Shown here piece after piece: positions 13,846 through 25,887 of a stretch of 64,000 bases of DNA; the first letter of the stretch is position 1, and every line of letters begins with the position of its first letter. The DNA is from Rhynochetos jubatus (taxonomy: Eukaryota; Chordata; Aves; Eurypygiformes; Rhynochetidae). The translations under genes were made by a program, and so were the position numbers. The notes beneath the pieces are model-generated. The model was not told the DNA's origin and did not search any database. It worked only from the letters and a program-made list of their open reading frames with translations. The stretch spans positions 64,249,363 to 64,313,362 of the forward strand of contig CM050648.1 of the NCBI GenBank assembly GCA_027574665.1. Reading direction: 5' to 3'.

Positions 13846-16800
13846 GACTGTACAATCAGATTTAAAGATAATGAAATGTTAGTTGACAAGTATGGTTAAA
13901 AAAATCCTAAGACAAAAAAAAAATCTCAGGATTTTATCTTAGATACTTGGTATTCAACATTTCTAGATCTTTTTGTAAAGGCAAATATGAAGATTCATTA
14001 AAAAAAGAAAATCTTTTCTTTCATGAGATGTAAATTATTTTTGATTATTCAAACTGTTATGAATATTATGCCTGAGAAATGTGATCTGTCATTTTAGATT
14101 AGAACTATACTATGTTCCTGCCAATTCAGAGGGTAGTTTTTAACTATATTTTGCTTTGTCTTTTTAAAAATAAGTATTATAGGTACTAGGGACGTATCGT
14201 GTTACAGCATTTTGCACTCATTTTTTTTAGTTTTTACACAATACTAATTGATTTCAGCAGGTTGTTTGTTTTTATAGGGTTACACATGTCTGAAAAATAC
14301 AGCTATTCTTTTATTCTTTCAATTTGAAATAAGTATCTTAGACCTTAGAAAACACTTGTCCTAATGAAACGCAAAATTTTATTTTTTAATATATGTAAGT
14401 GAAAAATTACAAACAATTAGCCTCTTCACATCCAACCTGATGTAGATTAAGGGTTCCATTGCTGAACACAGTTCAGTTGCTTCAGCTGTGTATTCTGCTT
14501 GCACTTCAGACCCTTAAACATCTAAACATCCATGCAAAATTCTCTTTAGAGTTTTGTGAATGGAAAACACAAACCTAGCTGAGTGCACAACCTCTTTTAT
14601 CCCTTTTTGCATTCATAGGCCGTTTTGTCTCATTTTGTCAGTTTACATAATGCAGCAGATATTTTCAAATATCTGTAGTTCTTTTTAACAAGTAGCTGTT
14701 GTACAGTGCATGCGATGATTCCTGTTGGTAAGGTAATATTGGCCCTAAATGTAAAAGACATTCTGCTCTGATTCAGTTTCCATTGATTTGGGTTGGGGTT
14801 CTATTTAAGAATAATGTAATTAGGATCAGCACATTCCCATCTTTTGCCAGAGGTATCCAAGCGCTTTATTTCAGGCAATGTAGCTATGCCAGTCTCGTAT
14901 ACTTTGTATGTTTGATAGCTCCGGTGAGCATTTTCTCCTTTCATATCAAACTTATTAACTTGGTTAACCCAGAGAAGAACGCTGCTGAGAATGCCTTCAG
15001 GACTCAAATGCTGTATCAAGTGAGATTTACTGCGGGTAACTGCCGAATGCAGAAGGACTGCACCACTGCAGTCTGGACTTGTGACTGCTCTATTTTGTAA
15101 CAACTTGTTGTAGCCTTGGCAACCAATGGTGTGGAAGAAAAATGCTAGCATCTCCTGAGTAACCATGGAAACCAAAACAATGTTTATGGGTAATTGGATA
15201 ATCTGACCTATCTACATGACATAGGAGATACTTTAATATCTGGAGATACTATTTTGATGTTGATCATTTGGAGTAAGTGACTTTATATTGTTACCACTAT
15301 GAAGCATGAAGCAAAAGCTACATAGAAAGCATAGGACAAAGAATAATGAGATGTCTCTTCTCTGTAATGAATTTAATAGAGTTTTTATTAGCATTACCTT
15401 GTTTTGTTTTGGTTTTTTATATTGTTTGTCGATAACCAGAGAGATTTCCTTTGAGTAATACATTGAGGTGAATTATCCTCACTGCTCTGCGATATCAATA
15501 TTTGATCATCATACTGAGCAAGTGGAACTGCAAGTAGAGTACTCCAGTAGTAAGTAAAACTACCCACAATACTGACACTTACATTCAGAACTTTGAAGCT
15601 GCATATTCCGTAACCAAAAAAACACCCCTCTTTTTATTCTTATTGGCATAATACTACTTTGAAACTCCTTAGGAAAAAATTCAGAGAATTACTAAATTTG
15701 GATCTGGCCTTGATATGAACTATTTATTCTCTTCTGGTTTATGTCATTCAAGAAAAAAGTTCCCGAAGGACCAATAATAAACAACTCATGTGAAGTACTT
15801 TCATAATGCAAAATTATATCTGCTGCTGTTTCGAGCAAGAAGCTCAGATCCAGAGTGTTGCTTGAGAAATGGGGGAGGAGAGTCTGAGAAAGAGACTTGA
15901 ATATCCCCTGGTCCCTCCAGATGTGACTGCCCGCTGTTGCCAGCAGTGTTTTTCCATTCCTCTGCAGCAGCACTGTCCCAATAGAACACACAGCTGAGAA
16001 CTGTCTCAGGCTTTGTCCTCACCCAGACTGCTAAGGGAGATGGTTGGGTTTGTTAACATCTTCCCACAGTAAGCTCTGGAAAAAATACTTTTCCTTTGTT
16101 GGGCAGTGGTTACTGTGGACCTCTGTAATCCTACAGAACTCACCCAGTTCTTCTGTTTTCCTCTGTCTGGAGACTGGACATGCTGTTTCTTTACCTGAGG
16201 ACATTCTGTATACAGGTGGGAAAGGACAATGATGCGATGTAATTTAATACACTGTCAGCAGCAAATCATTTGTGAAAACAGGCAATCTTTTAGAAAAGCA
16301 AATGCAGTTTTCTTTCTGAATATCTACTGTCAAGTCTGAAACAAGCAGGATTCCACTCAGCATCATTAGCAATTTTTTTCCTTTTGCAATATTAACCTAC
16401 TTCTTTGCACTCCTGTTGCTGTCATACCTGGGCAGTACAGCCTAGAAGAGATGTTGCAAATACCAATCTCTCCTGTTTTGTCTCATGTCATAGGAAAACG
16501 CTTTAATAAATCTTGAAAAGACCATGTCAAATATGAAACAAATTTTATTTATAGCTCATTAAATCCATGTTACATTGTGTTGTCTAAGCAAAGCCTGTGC
16601 AAAGATTTACAATTTTTTATCTGTGCCTTGGAAAGTAAACTGTATTTTTCATCTACCTTAGGCATAAAATGGATTCTGGTATGATAAAAACATTAAATAA
16701 CGTAATTAGTAGAAATGCGTACTCGGGGAACTCCTATGAGAAACAAGTCAGTGAAGCCCTATTAAAACAGACCAGACAAAAGTACCTGGTAAAAATTAAG

Positions 16801-18859
16801 TAAAATGGGAACAATCCCCCACTGTTTGGGGTGAAATGGGCGTGGAGGAGAGGATAACTAAGACTTGGTGTAGGAGGCTTGATCCTTTGTTTCTTCACCT
16901 GAAATTCTCCTGCTGCTTTTTTGTATGCGTCTGGAGTTCTTACCGCTGACCCTGGTGAGGGAACATGTCAGGGGCAAAGCAGATTGGAGTAGGATTACTG
17001 CAGTGAGAAAATTATATTTGCAACCAAAGGTTTCCGTGAAGCCAACTGACTCTGCCTCGTGGTTGCTGGAGCTACTGCATCCAAATGGGAAGCGTAAGGC
17101 ACCTTCATCCCAGCTTACTGCCACAGGCACAGCCAGGACATTGGGAAGTGGCCCAGAGAGCATACCTGATCAACTTCTTTTTTAAAATCAGGGTGTGCAG
17201 AAACGAAAAGAATATCAGTGGCAGATATTCACCGAGGGAATGCTGGAAACTAATTGCAAGGAAAGGAGAAGGTGTTGGAATAAATGTCAGTTATGCACAA
17301 TGTCATCAAGCTTACTGCAGGAAAAGTCACCCGTAGAGATTTAAGGTACAAACATATCTGATTTAAGGCAAAGAGTAAAAGGTAATTGCAGATAGGAACT
17401 TCAAATACTGAGATATCTACAGTCAAATTAACTGCCAGAAAAAGAGGTTTAACGAAATGGGAGACATTTCAGAAAGCAGCAGTGAAGGTCACTAGCAAGT
17501 TGAAAGAAATGTCTAAAGAGTGAAAGATAAGTGAGAAATATAGTTCGTCTAAGTTATGATTCACAGGAGACAAAGAACAGTTTAATTGTTCTCAGGACGA
17601 AGGTGAATTTCATAGGATAGTGTAAGAAAATAAATCTAGGAAGTTCCAATGACATTTGAAAACTGGAAAAGCTTAGCCATACGAAAGGATGGCTCTTTAA
17701 AATGGAATTGACTGGTTAGAGAAGCAAAATATGTCAGTGGTGAAAGGAACAGAAGAAATAATGCCAGGATGAATATCCAGTAGAATTACCACACCGCAAA
17801 AGATTGAAACCTGACCTGCTAGGCTATTTAGGAGATATTCTCTGAGGCTGATGTAAGAGTATGGTACATAAACAAATTACTATTAGAAAAGCGTGACTGT
17901 AAACAGCTGCTCTGTGGTAAGGGTTTGTACATGGCCTCGTAACTTGAGGAAAACATAAGGCACATCACTTGTCTTTTCCTGAAGTCTTCCGTAATTTATA
18001 TATATGATAACTTGCGCCAAAGGTAATGCTGTGAAACATTCAACTGCTATTTCACTAGTGAAGATTTGAGAGATTTTCTAATTTAATACTCCATAGCACT
18101 AAAGAGACCTGGAAGTATGTAAAAATACTAGGAAAGCTAAGTATTACCTTTCTGTAAAAGTGAAAGGTAAAAATCTAAAACAACTACCAGATTTTACTTC
18201 TAGTTTCAAAGAATCTAAAAGGCTTTTTGAAGACATTGCAGAAACAGCTATGGATTGATGGACTTTTTCCATTTCTGTAGCTTTTGTATCATTAGAGGTA
18301 GATGGAAACACTTATTTCTGAAGCTGGTAATCACTATCCACTGTAAGACTCTGATTTTGGCAGATTTTGAACATTTGAGGTGCTCTTTTCTGAGCTCTTT
18401 CAAAGCTTAATTACTTTGTTAAAATATTTTAAAATGGATCAACTGTTCCTAACATTGTCTGGTCTTCTCTTGTTTTAAATGACATTTGGAAGACCAATCT
18501 AACAAACCGCCTTTAGCTGCTCCCATTAACCCTTCCCAAGCTGTAAATCTTTGGAAATTTTTTTAATGACCTAGTGTTTATGAGCCACCTTCTCTAGTGA
18601 GAAAATTCTGTGTCTTTTCATGGACTTTCTCACTGTCTTTCTGATGGCATTTCTAAACCACAGCAGACTGTTCCATGTCGAATACCTTGTCTGAGAATGA
18701 GTTAGCTTTATTTATGTCCTCATACTGCAGGAGGGCACTTGTCATTTTGAGATAGAGAAAAAGGAGACTGTGAAAAAGACTAGGAAATCTAGGGAAAATT
18801 AATACTATTTGGTCATCTGTAATCCAAGTAGTACAGTTTAGTTAGGAATAGTTTGTCAT

Positions 18860-19146
18860 ACAAGGGCCTGTAGTGACAGGACAAGGGGTAATGGGTTTAA
18901 ATTGAAAGCAGGGAGATTTAGATTGGATAACAGGAAGAAATTCTTCCCAGAGAGGGTGGTGAGGCACTGGAACAGGTTGCCCAGAGAAGCTGTGGGTGCC
19001 CCATCCCTGGCAGTGTTCAAGGCCAGGCTGGATGAGGCTTTGAGCAACCTGGTCTAGTGGAGGGTGTCCCTGCCCATGGCAGGGGGGTTGGAACTAGATG
19101 GGCTTTGGTTGGTCCTTCCAACCCCAACCATTCTGTGATTCTATGA
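18860..19146 (+). mobile_element. CR1 LINE, 3'-terminal fragment (about 290 bp)
   Basis: This is the 3' end of an avian CR1 element. It runs from the motif caagggcctgtagtgacagg through a segment containing aggaagaaattcttcccaga and gaggcactggaacaggttgc to the tail ttggaactagatgg, ending in ttctgtgattctatga. It is very similar over its length to 61193-61485, so both are the same subfamily and fairly young. In other copies the tail continues tctttaaggtcccttcc; here it reads gctttggttggtccttcc, a private change. Only the end of the ORF2 region and the 3' UTR are represented. Confidence 0.95.
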
Positions 19147-22100
19147 CATAAATATTGGCCATTACTGTACCTGTATGATACATATGTAAAGGGCTTCTGA
19201 ATCCATCTGTGTTTGCATTGAGATTGCAAAAATACTGGCACTGTGTAATCACTAAAAATTAACAGTAGCTGAAGTAGCACCAGCTCCTACAGAACAATCG
19301 TGCTTTGGCATAGTGAGCAGGGAAAGCCAGCCAATAGCTTAGAAAGGTGTACAGGAGTAAGGTAGCTGTGTTTGCGTGGTCATAGTTATGATTAATCAAA
19401 CAGAATACTCTGAAATGCTGGTGAAAATACCTGCAATTCTAAAACCAAGGGGGTGTAATATTGATGGCAATGTGGTTGGAAGAATGTTTTTCACTATTCC
19501 CTCACAGAAAGTAATTCATTATTCCACCATTCTCTTTAATCATCAAAGAAGAAAATATTGGGTGTTGTATTTGACAGACTCTCCTTTCCTTCCACAATTG
19601 GGTATCAACAGATAATGGAAACAAGTAATATGAAAACAGTAGATGGAATATATTAATTTGTCCAAATGATTACAGTATTTGGTATAAGCTAATAATTTAT
19701 TTGAAAATCAGGCTCAGATGTGAGAAAAAAATAGCATCGCCTGAATCAGTAACCTGTGTCCATCAGTTATCAGGAGCAAATTCCTTAGGGAAACAAAACA
19801 GGGGTGGGAAGCACTCTTTTCCTGCAAATTCCCAGCTTATGGTCATAAGCTTACTAATAAACTTTTTAGAAATGTCCTGAACACTGAACATGAACTATTG
19901 CAGAGAAGAAACTGTTACAGAATAAATAAATCTTGTTCTGACTGAGACATCCTACTGCACTTATGCATTTAAAGCAAAGAATATGCACCATTTTTTTCCA
20001 TTTTTCCCAGAAATCTCCTCTATTAGTCACAGACTTCATCGTCCTGAACATCCTTTGTCAATCACACTTTAACAGAACTACTGAGGACAAGTAACTATTT
20101 AGTAGGGTGAGAGAAATGCTAAAGCAAAAATAGCAAATATCCCATATCTAATGAACACAGCATGAAAGGAACAGAAAATAATGATCTTTTGAACAGACCA
20201 GTTTTTCCTTCCTAACAATATGATTGAGCCCATTTTGTCTGGATATGCTCTTTGGTCTGGAATCATGAGTAATATTCATTTAGCAAGAAAAAATTGATGA
20301 ACTCTTCCAGTAAAACACAATAGAAAATGGTTTCTTGCAGAATTGCCTAAGTGACAGTATTTTATGTCAGAATCAGTAGAGTATGACTAATTTTTTTATC
20401 ATCACAGCAGCAAAACCATGATCATTTTAATTCATAAATGGGAATTAAATAAAGACAAATCATGTTTTACTTATAACATGTCAAGTTACAAAGAGCTTAC
20501 TCAGTGATGAAAACACCTTTTTTCTTTACCTCTGGAACTGGCTAGTATTGGTAGTGATGTCACATCCATGGAAAGGGGAGCTGGTCAGATTTCCAGTGGG
20601 ATTCAGCTCTTCTCTCACCCAGTGAGTACCAGCCTTACTCCATAGATAATTTGGAGTCTAAAGTACATTTCTATACTCTGCAAAAGGTATTCTAAAATAA
20701 AGTATAATCTATTTAAATCTATGTATATAAATTAATATTTTTCAGTGGCCTTAAGTAGTAAAAACAAATTATGAACTTCCAGCTCACAAAATCAATTTGA
20801 TGAGGATGCATATTCTACCACTGCAAATTGTTAAATTTTTGTATCTTTCTCACACATTCTTCTTACACAATATTTGGAATGTATCCTGGTACATTTAGCC
20901 ATATATACCATGTGACATGCTGTAAGTGCCAGAAGAGTACTGTAGTCATTTATATAATTAGTGGTGTTGTGCATAAATGCAGGGAACAGTCTGAAGATTT
21001 TTTTAGTTTAATTGTTGGTTCATGTTTCTTGTAAGTTTTTTAAAAGAGAAGCAATTAAAATGTAAAAATAATGATTTCTTTTCCTTACAGTTCAAAAAGA
21101 AAGAACTAAGAAGAACAAATTTCCATGCCAGTCCTTGGTTCTGGAGCCACTAACTCTTTGCTGCCCACGGAGTTTTTCCTGTAATGTTTTAAAACAGACA
21201 TGTCTTTTACTATTCTCTGTGTTATAGCAAATGAAGAATAAATTGACTTCTTCTAAAGCAGATATTGATTAAGCACATAAGTAATATTGCCTACCAAGTA
21301 GTAGCTTTTAGTGGGAGAATGTTGTGCTGAATGCGAGATGACAATTGTAATTTCCTTATTAAGTCTTGTAAGAATATAAATTGTTAAAAAGAAATCATTA
21401 TACGTACTGCTTTGTGGTGTTTTGCGTTCCACATCAGATTTCTTTCCTTGCACATTCATAACTGTAAAAGAGCGACTGTGTTTATGGGAACTGTGACATG
21501 TATGCTGTGGACCATGAACAACCATATGGATTTTAATCAGATTTTTTATGACCATATAACAAAAAACCCAAACTAGTAATTTACTAGAAAATTCAATGTA
21601 CATTAAATCCTTTTGATATTGTTATTCAAACTGAAGAAAAACATTTATGGAGCATATCCACAAAAGATTATCAGATCTGACACTGATGAACTATGAATTG
21701 TTGCCAAATAAATAAGGATCTCTTATATCGTTCTTTTTTATCCACTCAAGTAGTTATTTGTGTATCTGTCATGCTTTCATAATTATTTCCTACTTCCCTA
21801 TAGTATTCCATGTGCCTGGGGTGTTTTATGTACCTAAAAGCAGGCAAACTCTCACTGGTGTTTCCAGAAGTGCTGAAGTAGGTTTTCTGCTTCATAGAAA
21901 CAACACAATCTATTACAACAGTTGAGAACACTTCACTTTAGATCTGCCTGCATCCTTAATTGTTAAATAGAATAATAAATCTGGCCCTGTAAACCCATTT
22001 CTCATACAATAAAGCATTGCCTAAAACCGATGAGGTGTGGAAACATGCCCCAGTATCGCTGCCTTTGAACAGAGAGCTATCAACTGTATGTCAACTAGCC

Positions 22101-23811
22101 TGTAATCTCAGTTTGCAGTCTATTCTGCGTGAAGTTGTATAGCAGGATGAAATGGCTAATACACAGTTGACCTCAATGGAGAGCCACGATCAGTCGATAC
22201 TTGGCAGGGACGCTTTCAAGACCTGGGAGAGTACACAGCCACGGTGTCAATAAAACCTCAGCATTTCCCTATGACTGTGATGGTGTCACATCGTGGGGTG
22301 CAAAGTCCCCTCCTCACTCTGGGTCCCTCCTTGGAGGCCTACTCACATGAGGCCACTGGACATGGCCGTGTTCTTAACTGTTTGCACAACGAGATTAAGG
22401 ACGTGACAGGGGAGGCAGCTGTGCAGATAAACACGGTGCCTAGCTTTAATCCTGCCAGACAAAGCCAGTGGGTCACCAACCACAGCATGCTACCAGACAC
22501 ACAAAGAGAGGAACAAAACCTCAGCACCGATTAGAAGAATGGAGCTTTAATTTCCTCTGAAGTGAATTTCTCCAGGAAGCAAGGTGACAACTGGAAGTTG
22601 TTCTAATTATTCTTTATGCTGGGTATGAAACCAGAGTGCCAACAAAAAGAAAGGAAGATGAGGTTAATGCATTCACCGGATTTCTGTTAACTTGGGAGGA
22701 TGAGGCTTACTATGAAGCACGGTTCCACAGACTAAAGGTTAGATAAAGCATATGAAAAACTGTAACTAAAGAAGGCTGAGATAAATTTAATTCATATCAG
22801 TCTTCTCTAAGTCATCCTATTACACTTTATTGTTTTCGTCCTTCCCCATTCTGACATAGGTAAAAATGATCCCGTGACTTATGTCACTTTTTATTTTCAC
22901 AAAGAGGTAAAATGAATAATGTAACAAAATCAGGTTACAATTCAGCAACATGGCTGTGTGTATTTTTAAGTCAAATAACTAATTCAGCCTTAGTGATTTT
23001 TTTAAAACATAATCTGTTGTGCTAAACTGAGGCCAAATTTTTCTTTGAAGTTGGATATTGATTTTTACAATGGCATGTACTATACGACTATTAACAAATA
23101 TTAGAAGTAGAAATGAGCAAAGTCCGTAATATTAAAGAATCCATTTATACAATATATCATAATTATGGATGTTGTAAAATGAGCATTGCCGTTCATAGGC
23201 AACACAGTAGCTAACAACCTGTGGAAGTAAAAATTACAGCATCTGATTTTATCACCTCTGACATTTTTACCATTAAGAAGAATTCTCTGAAATATAAACA
23301 AACCTCAGGACAGCAATAGGTTTCATTTCATTCAAAAGACTGTAAAGACTGTGAGGACATTTTAAGCCCTTTTTTAAACAACTACTTGACTTTACAAAAG
23401 GGGTGATCTTAAAAATTATATGAAATTATTGTAATAAGCAATTGAATGGTAAGAAATCTGTAAATGTCTTTGAGTAACTCAGATATAAATAAATATCTGG
23501 AATATATAAATAAATGTCAGGAAGAAATCTGACAAAGAGTATTGCATTATCAACCATCCTATACACCTATCCATCTTTTCACAACAGTTGCAATTTTTCT
23601 AATGCCAAGGTATCTGAGAATCGTTCTGTAATGGTTGTTTTAGAATGTACTTATCTTTTGTTTTGACCTGCAGTAACTGGACTTTCTTATTTGTGTGGTT
23701 CTGTTGGAGTTTGTTAGGAAAGCAACGTTTAGCTAGGTTTTCACTTTGTGTTGAAGTCACTATAACTGAAAGGGGCAGCACCTGGAAAGAAGATGAAAAT
23801 TTCTACATCAG
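19147..23811. other. AT-rich non-coding stretch, no gene recognised
   Basis: No open frame here resembles a known protein; the longest is a 116-codon minus-strand frame at 21253-21603 with no recognisable domain. A GC-richer block at about 22180-22520 stands out against the AT-rich surroundings and has open frames on both strands, but I cannot assign it. A small diverged tandem duplication sits near 23481-23522. I see no RNA gene or regulatory element. Confidence 0.55.
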
Positions 23812-24060
23812 TTCACAGATTCACAGAGTGTGAGGGGTTGGAAGGGACCTCTAGAGATCATCTAGTCCAACCCCCCTGCCAGAGCAGGATCCCCTAGAGC
23901 AGGTCACACAGGAACAAGTCCAGGCGGCTTTGGAAAGTCTCCAGGGAAGGAGACTCCACCACCTCCCTGGGCAGCCTGTCCCAGGGCTCTGGCACCCTCA
24001 CAGGGAAGAAGGGTTTCCTCATGTTCAGGTTGAACCTTCTGTTTCCCAGTTTGTGGCCAT
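23812..24060 (-). mobile_element. CR1 LINE, 3'-terminal fragment, minus strand
   Basis: Read on the plus strand it begins ttcacagattcacagagtg and continues ggttggaagggacctctaga, gatcatctagtccaaccccc, then a segment containing ctccagggaaggagactcca and gggaagaagggtttcctcat. This is the reverse complement of a standard avian CR1 3' end, so the element's 3' tail lies at 23812 and its truncated 5' side at about 24060. The 3' tail differs from the plus-strand copies at 9238, 18860 and 61190, indicating another CR1 subfamily. The overlapping minus-strand open frames at 23894-24260 are LINE-derived or chance. It is the only CR1 in the window on this strand. Confidence 0.93.
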
Positions 24061-25846
24061 TTTTCCAGTTTATGGCCATGAAAAAAATTATCTTTGCCCC
24101 ATGATTCCCTCTTGAAGGTAATGGTTTCACTGTTCCAGTGGGATGTAACTATCATGGGAAGAAAAAATAGTTCATAGAAGTAATGTGGGAAAAATCTGTG
24201 AAGATATTGACGAAGAGTGAAACATTGCATGTAATTCCAAAATATTTGGGGAACTAGCAAAGATAGTTAAACACAGATTAGGCATTTCTGATCAGATGAA
24301 CTACACCCCTTGTCAGTTCTGAATTCTTTAGGAACATAAAGACAAATCTTCAATTCATCAGGCAGGCCATTTATTGGACTTTATATGTATTTTGTCATGC
24401 CTTATTAGAATAAAGTAGATGATTGATAATTTTTAATGCTATCAGTGTTAACTGATTGTCCACATTGGAAATTGTCGGTATCAAATGGAGACATGAAACA
24501 GATACCAATCAACTCCAAGCTGGCCTTATACAACACCATGTTTTCATAAAATTTTACATGCAACACATATGATACTACTTTGATGTTACAAGCATATACA
24601 GAATTCAGTTTATACTTTTCAGACTACCACGTCATCACTGATTTTATTTAGCTAACTCAATGGAAATGCAGAAAATTATGATTATGCTTTAAGTTTTTTG
24701 TTATTCTAAGTAGCATTTCTTAAAATAAGAATAGCCAGTCAAATCCTGACAAAGAAATCAGAAAACAACTGTTGTCTTAAAAGTGTGTAGATTTGTTTAA
24801 TTTGTAACAGTTAACTATAAATCAGCCATAGACTATTATCAATGTTATATCATGAAGTCATAAGCTTGATTTCATAACTTCAGCAGTAATCAGTTTCCAG
24901 TACAGCCTGTGATTTACAGACTCTTCATTAATCCTATCAAGGCAGAAAGGAAGGTGTGGAACATAAATTTAAGAATCAGGAGCACTGAAGATTTTAGCAA
25001 TTTTGGAAGTAAAAAAACCTAGAAAGCCAGTGAAACTTCTCATGATAACATGAAAATAACAGGAAAGCTGGATATTATGTTAAAATAGCACAATATAGCA
25101 CTCTAACTGAACAGATATACAGTATATGTGTATATATGTATAAATGCACATGGATACACACAATAGATTGTTCTGATTAATGGGATAGGTTTGCTGATAA
25201 TCTGTCTTCAGAATATTTCCACAATTGCATTACATAATTCTTTAAAATGTAATTGCAACAATAATTCTTCTTACAGCATCTATAATTCTCCCTACTACTA
25301 ATTTTCCAACAGGTTGGGCATTGCACTGGAGGAAATAGTTTTGTGACAATGTAATAGAAATTCTGTGAAGAAAAGGTCCAAATCCCTTTTTTTGTGTATA
25401 TTTGTGTCTACAAATATGATAATCCCCATTGCAGTTCTTTTTAAGATCATGTAGAGTGGGAAGACCTTGAAAATCAGGGGTTGGTTGTTTCCAGATAACA
25501 TTTTGAGCCTTCTGTCCTAGTCAAAACCAAGAAGTGAGGGATGGCCCTGGAGGAATAAAAACTGATAAACTGCTAACAATCTTATGAAAGATTAAGAAAA
25601 AGGACTTAAGACTGGTATGGAGGCTTTTACTGCTGATTGTTTACCTGAAGTGATCTTGCTTTAACTATTCCTATTTCTTTAAGGTTTTTCAACTCGCAAC
25701 ACTATGTCAGGTAATATATAGATACAAAGAAAAAATATGTCACTTTCTAGTGCTTACAGTCTCATTTTTACATACAGAAAATATTCATTACTTCTCGAAG
25801 ACTGAATGTTTAAATGCTGATTGGCTAATAGGTGCTCAGTCTGGAT

Positions 25847-25887
25847 ATTAAGTGAATATTGCAAACTGTTTGCAATATTCACTTAAT
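25847..25887. repeat. Perfect palindrome, 20-bp arms with 1-nt centre
   Basis: The left arm at 25847-25866 (attaagtgaatattgcaaac) is followed by a single t at 25867 and then by its exact reverse complement at 25868-25887. Pairing stops at the next base on each side (25846 t opposite 25888 t). A 41-nt stretch with no mismatch is far beyond chance for ordinary sequence. It could extrude as a cruciform. I see no transposon termini or matching flanking duplications, so its origin is unknown; a template-switch replication error is one possibility. Confidence 0.95.

Larger units (their letters stand above)
9333..18859. other. Non-coding stretch, no gene recognised
   Basis: Mostly AT-rich with no recognisable coding region or repeat family. 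It contains an A-rich low-complexity tract near 11385-11460, a 17-base poly(A) at 13829-13845, and an AT-rich stretch near 13440-13500. A locally GC-richer block at about 11800-12200 has short open frames on both strands, but none resembles a known protein. Another moderately GC-richer block at about 16860-17190 is equally unrecognised. The 105- and 124-codon frames overlapping at 14783-15175 on opposite strands look like chance. Confidence 0.55.

Noticed and set aside
14783-15175. Overlapping 105- and 124-codon frames on opposite strands
   Set aside because: No family resemblance. Opposed overlapping frames in a locally balanced composition are expected by chance.
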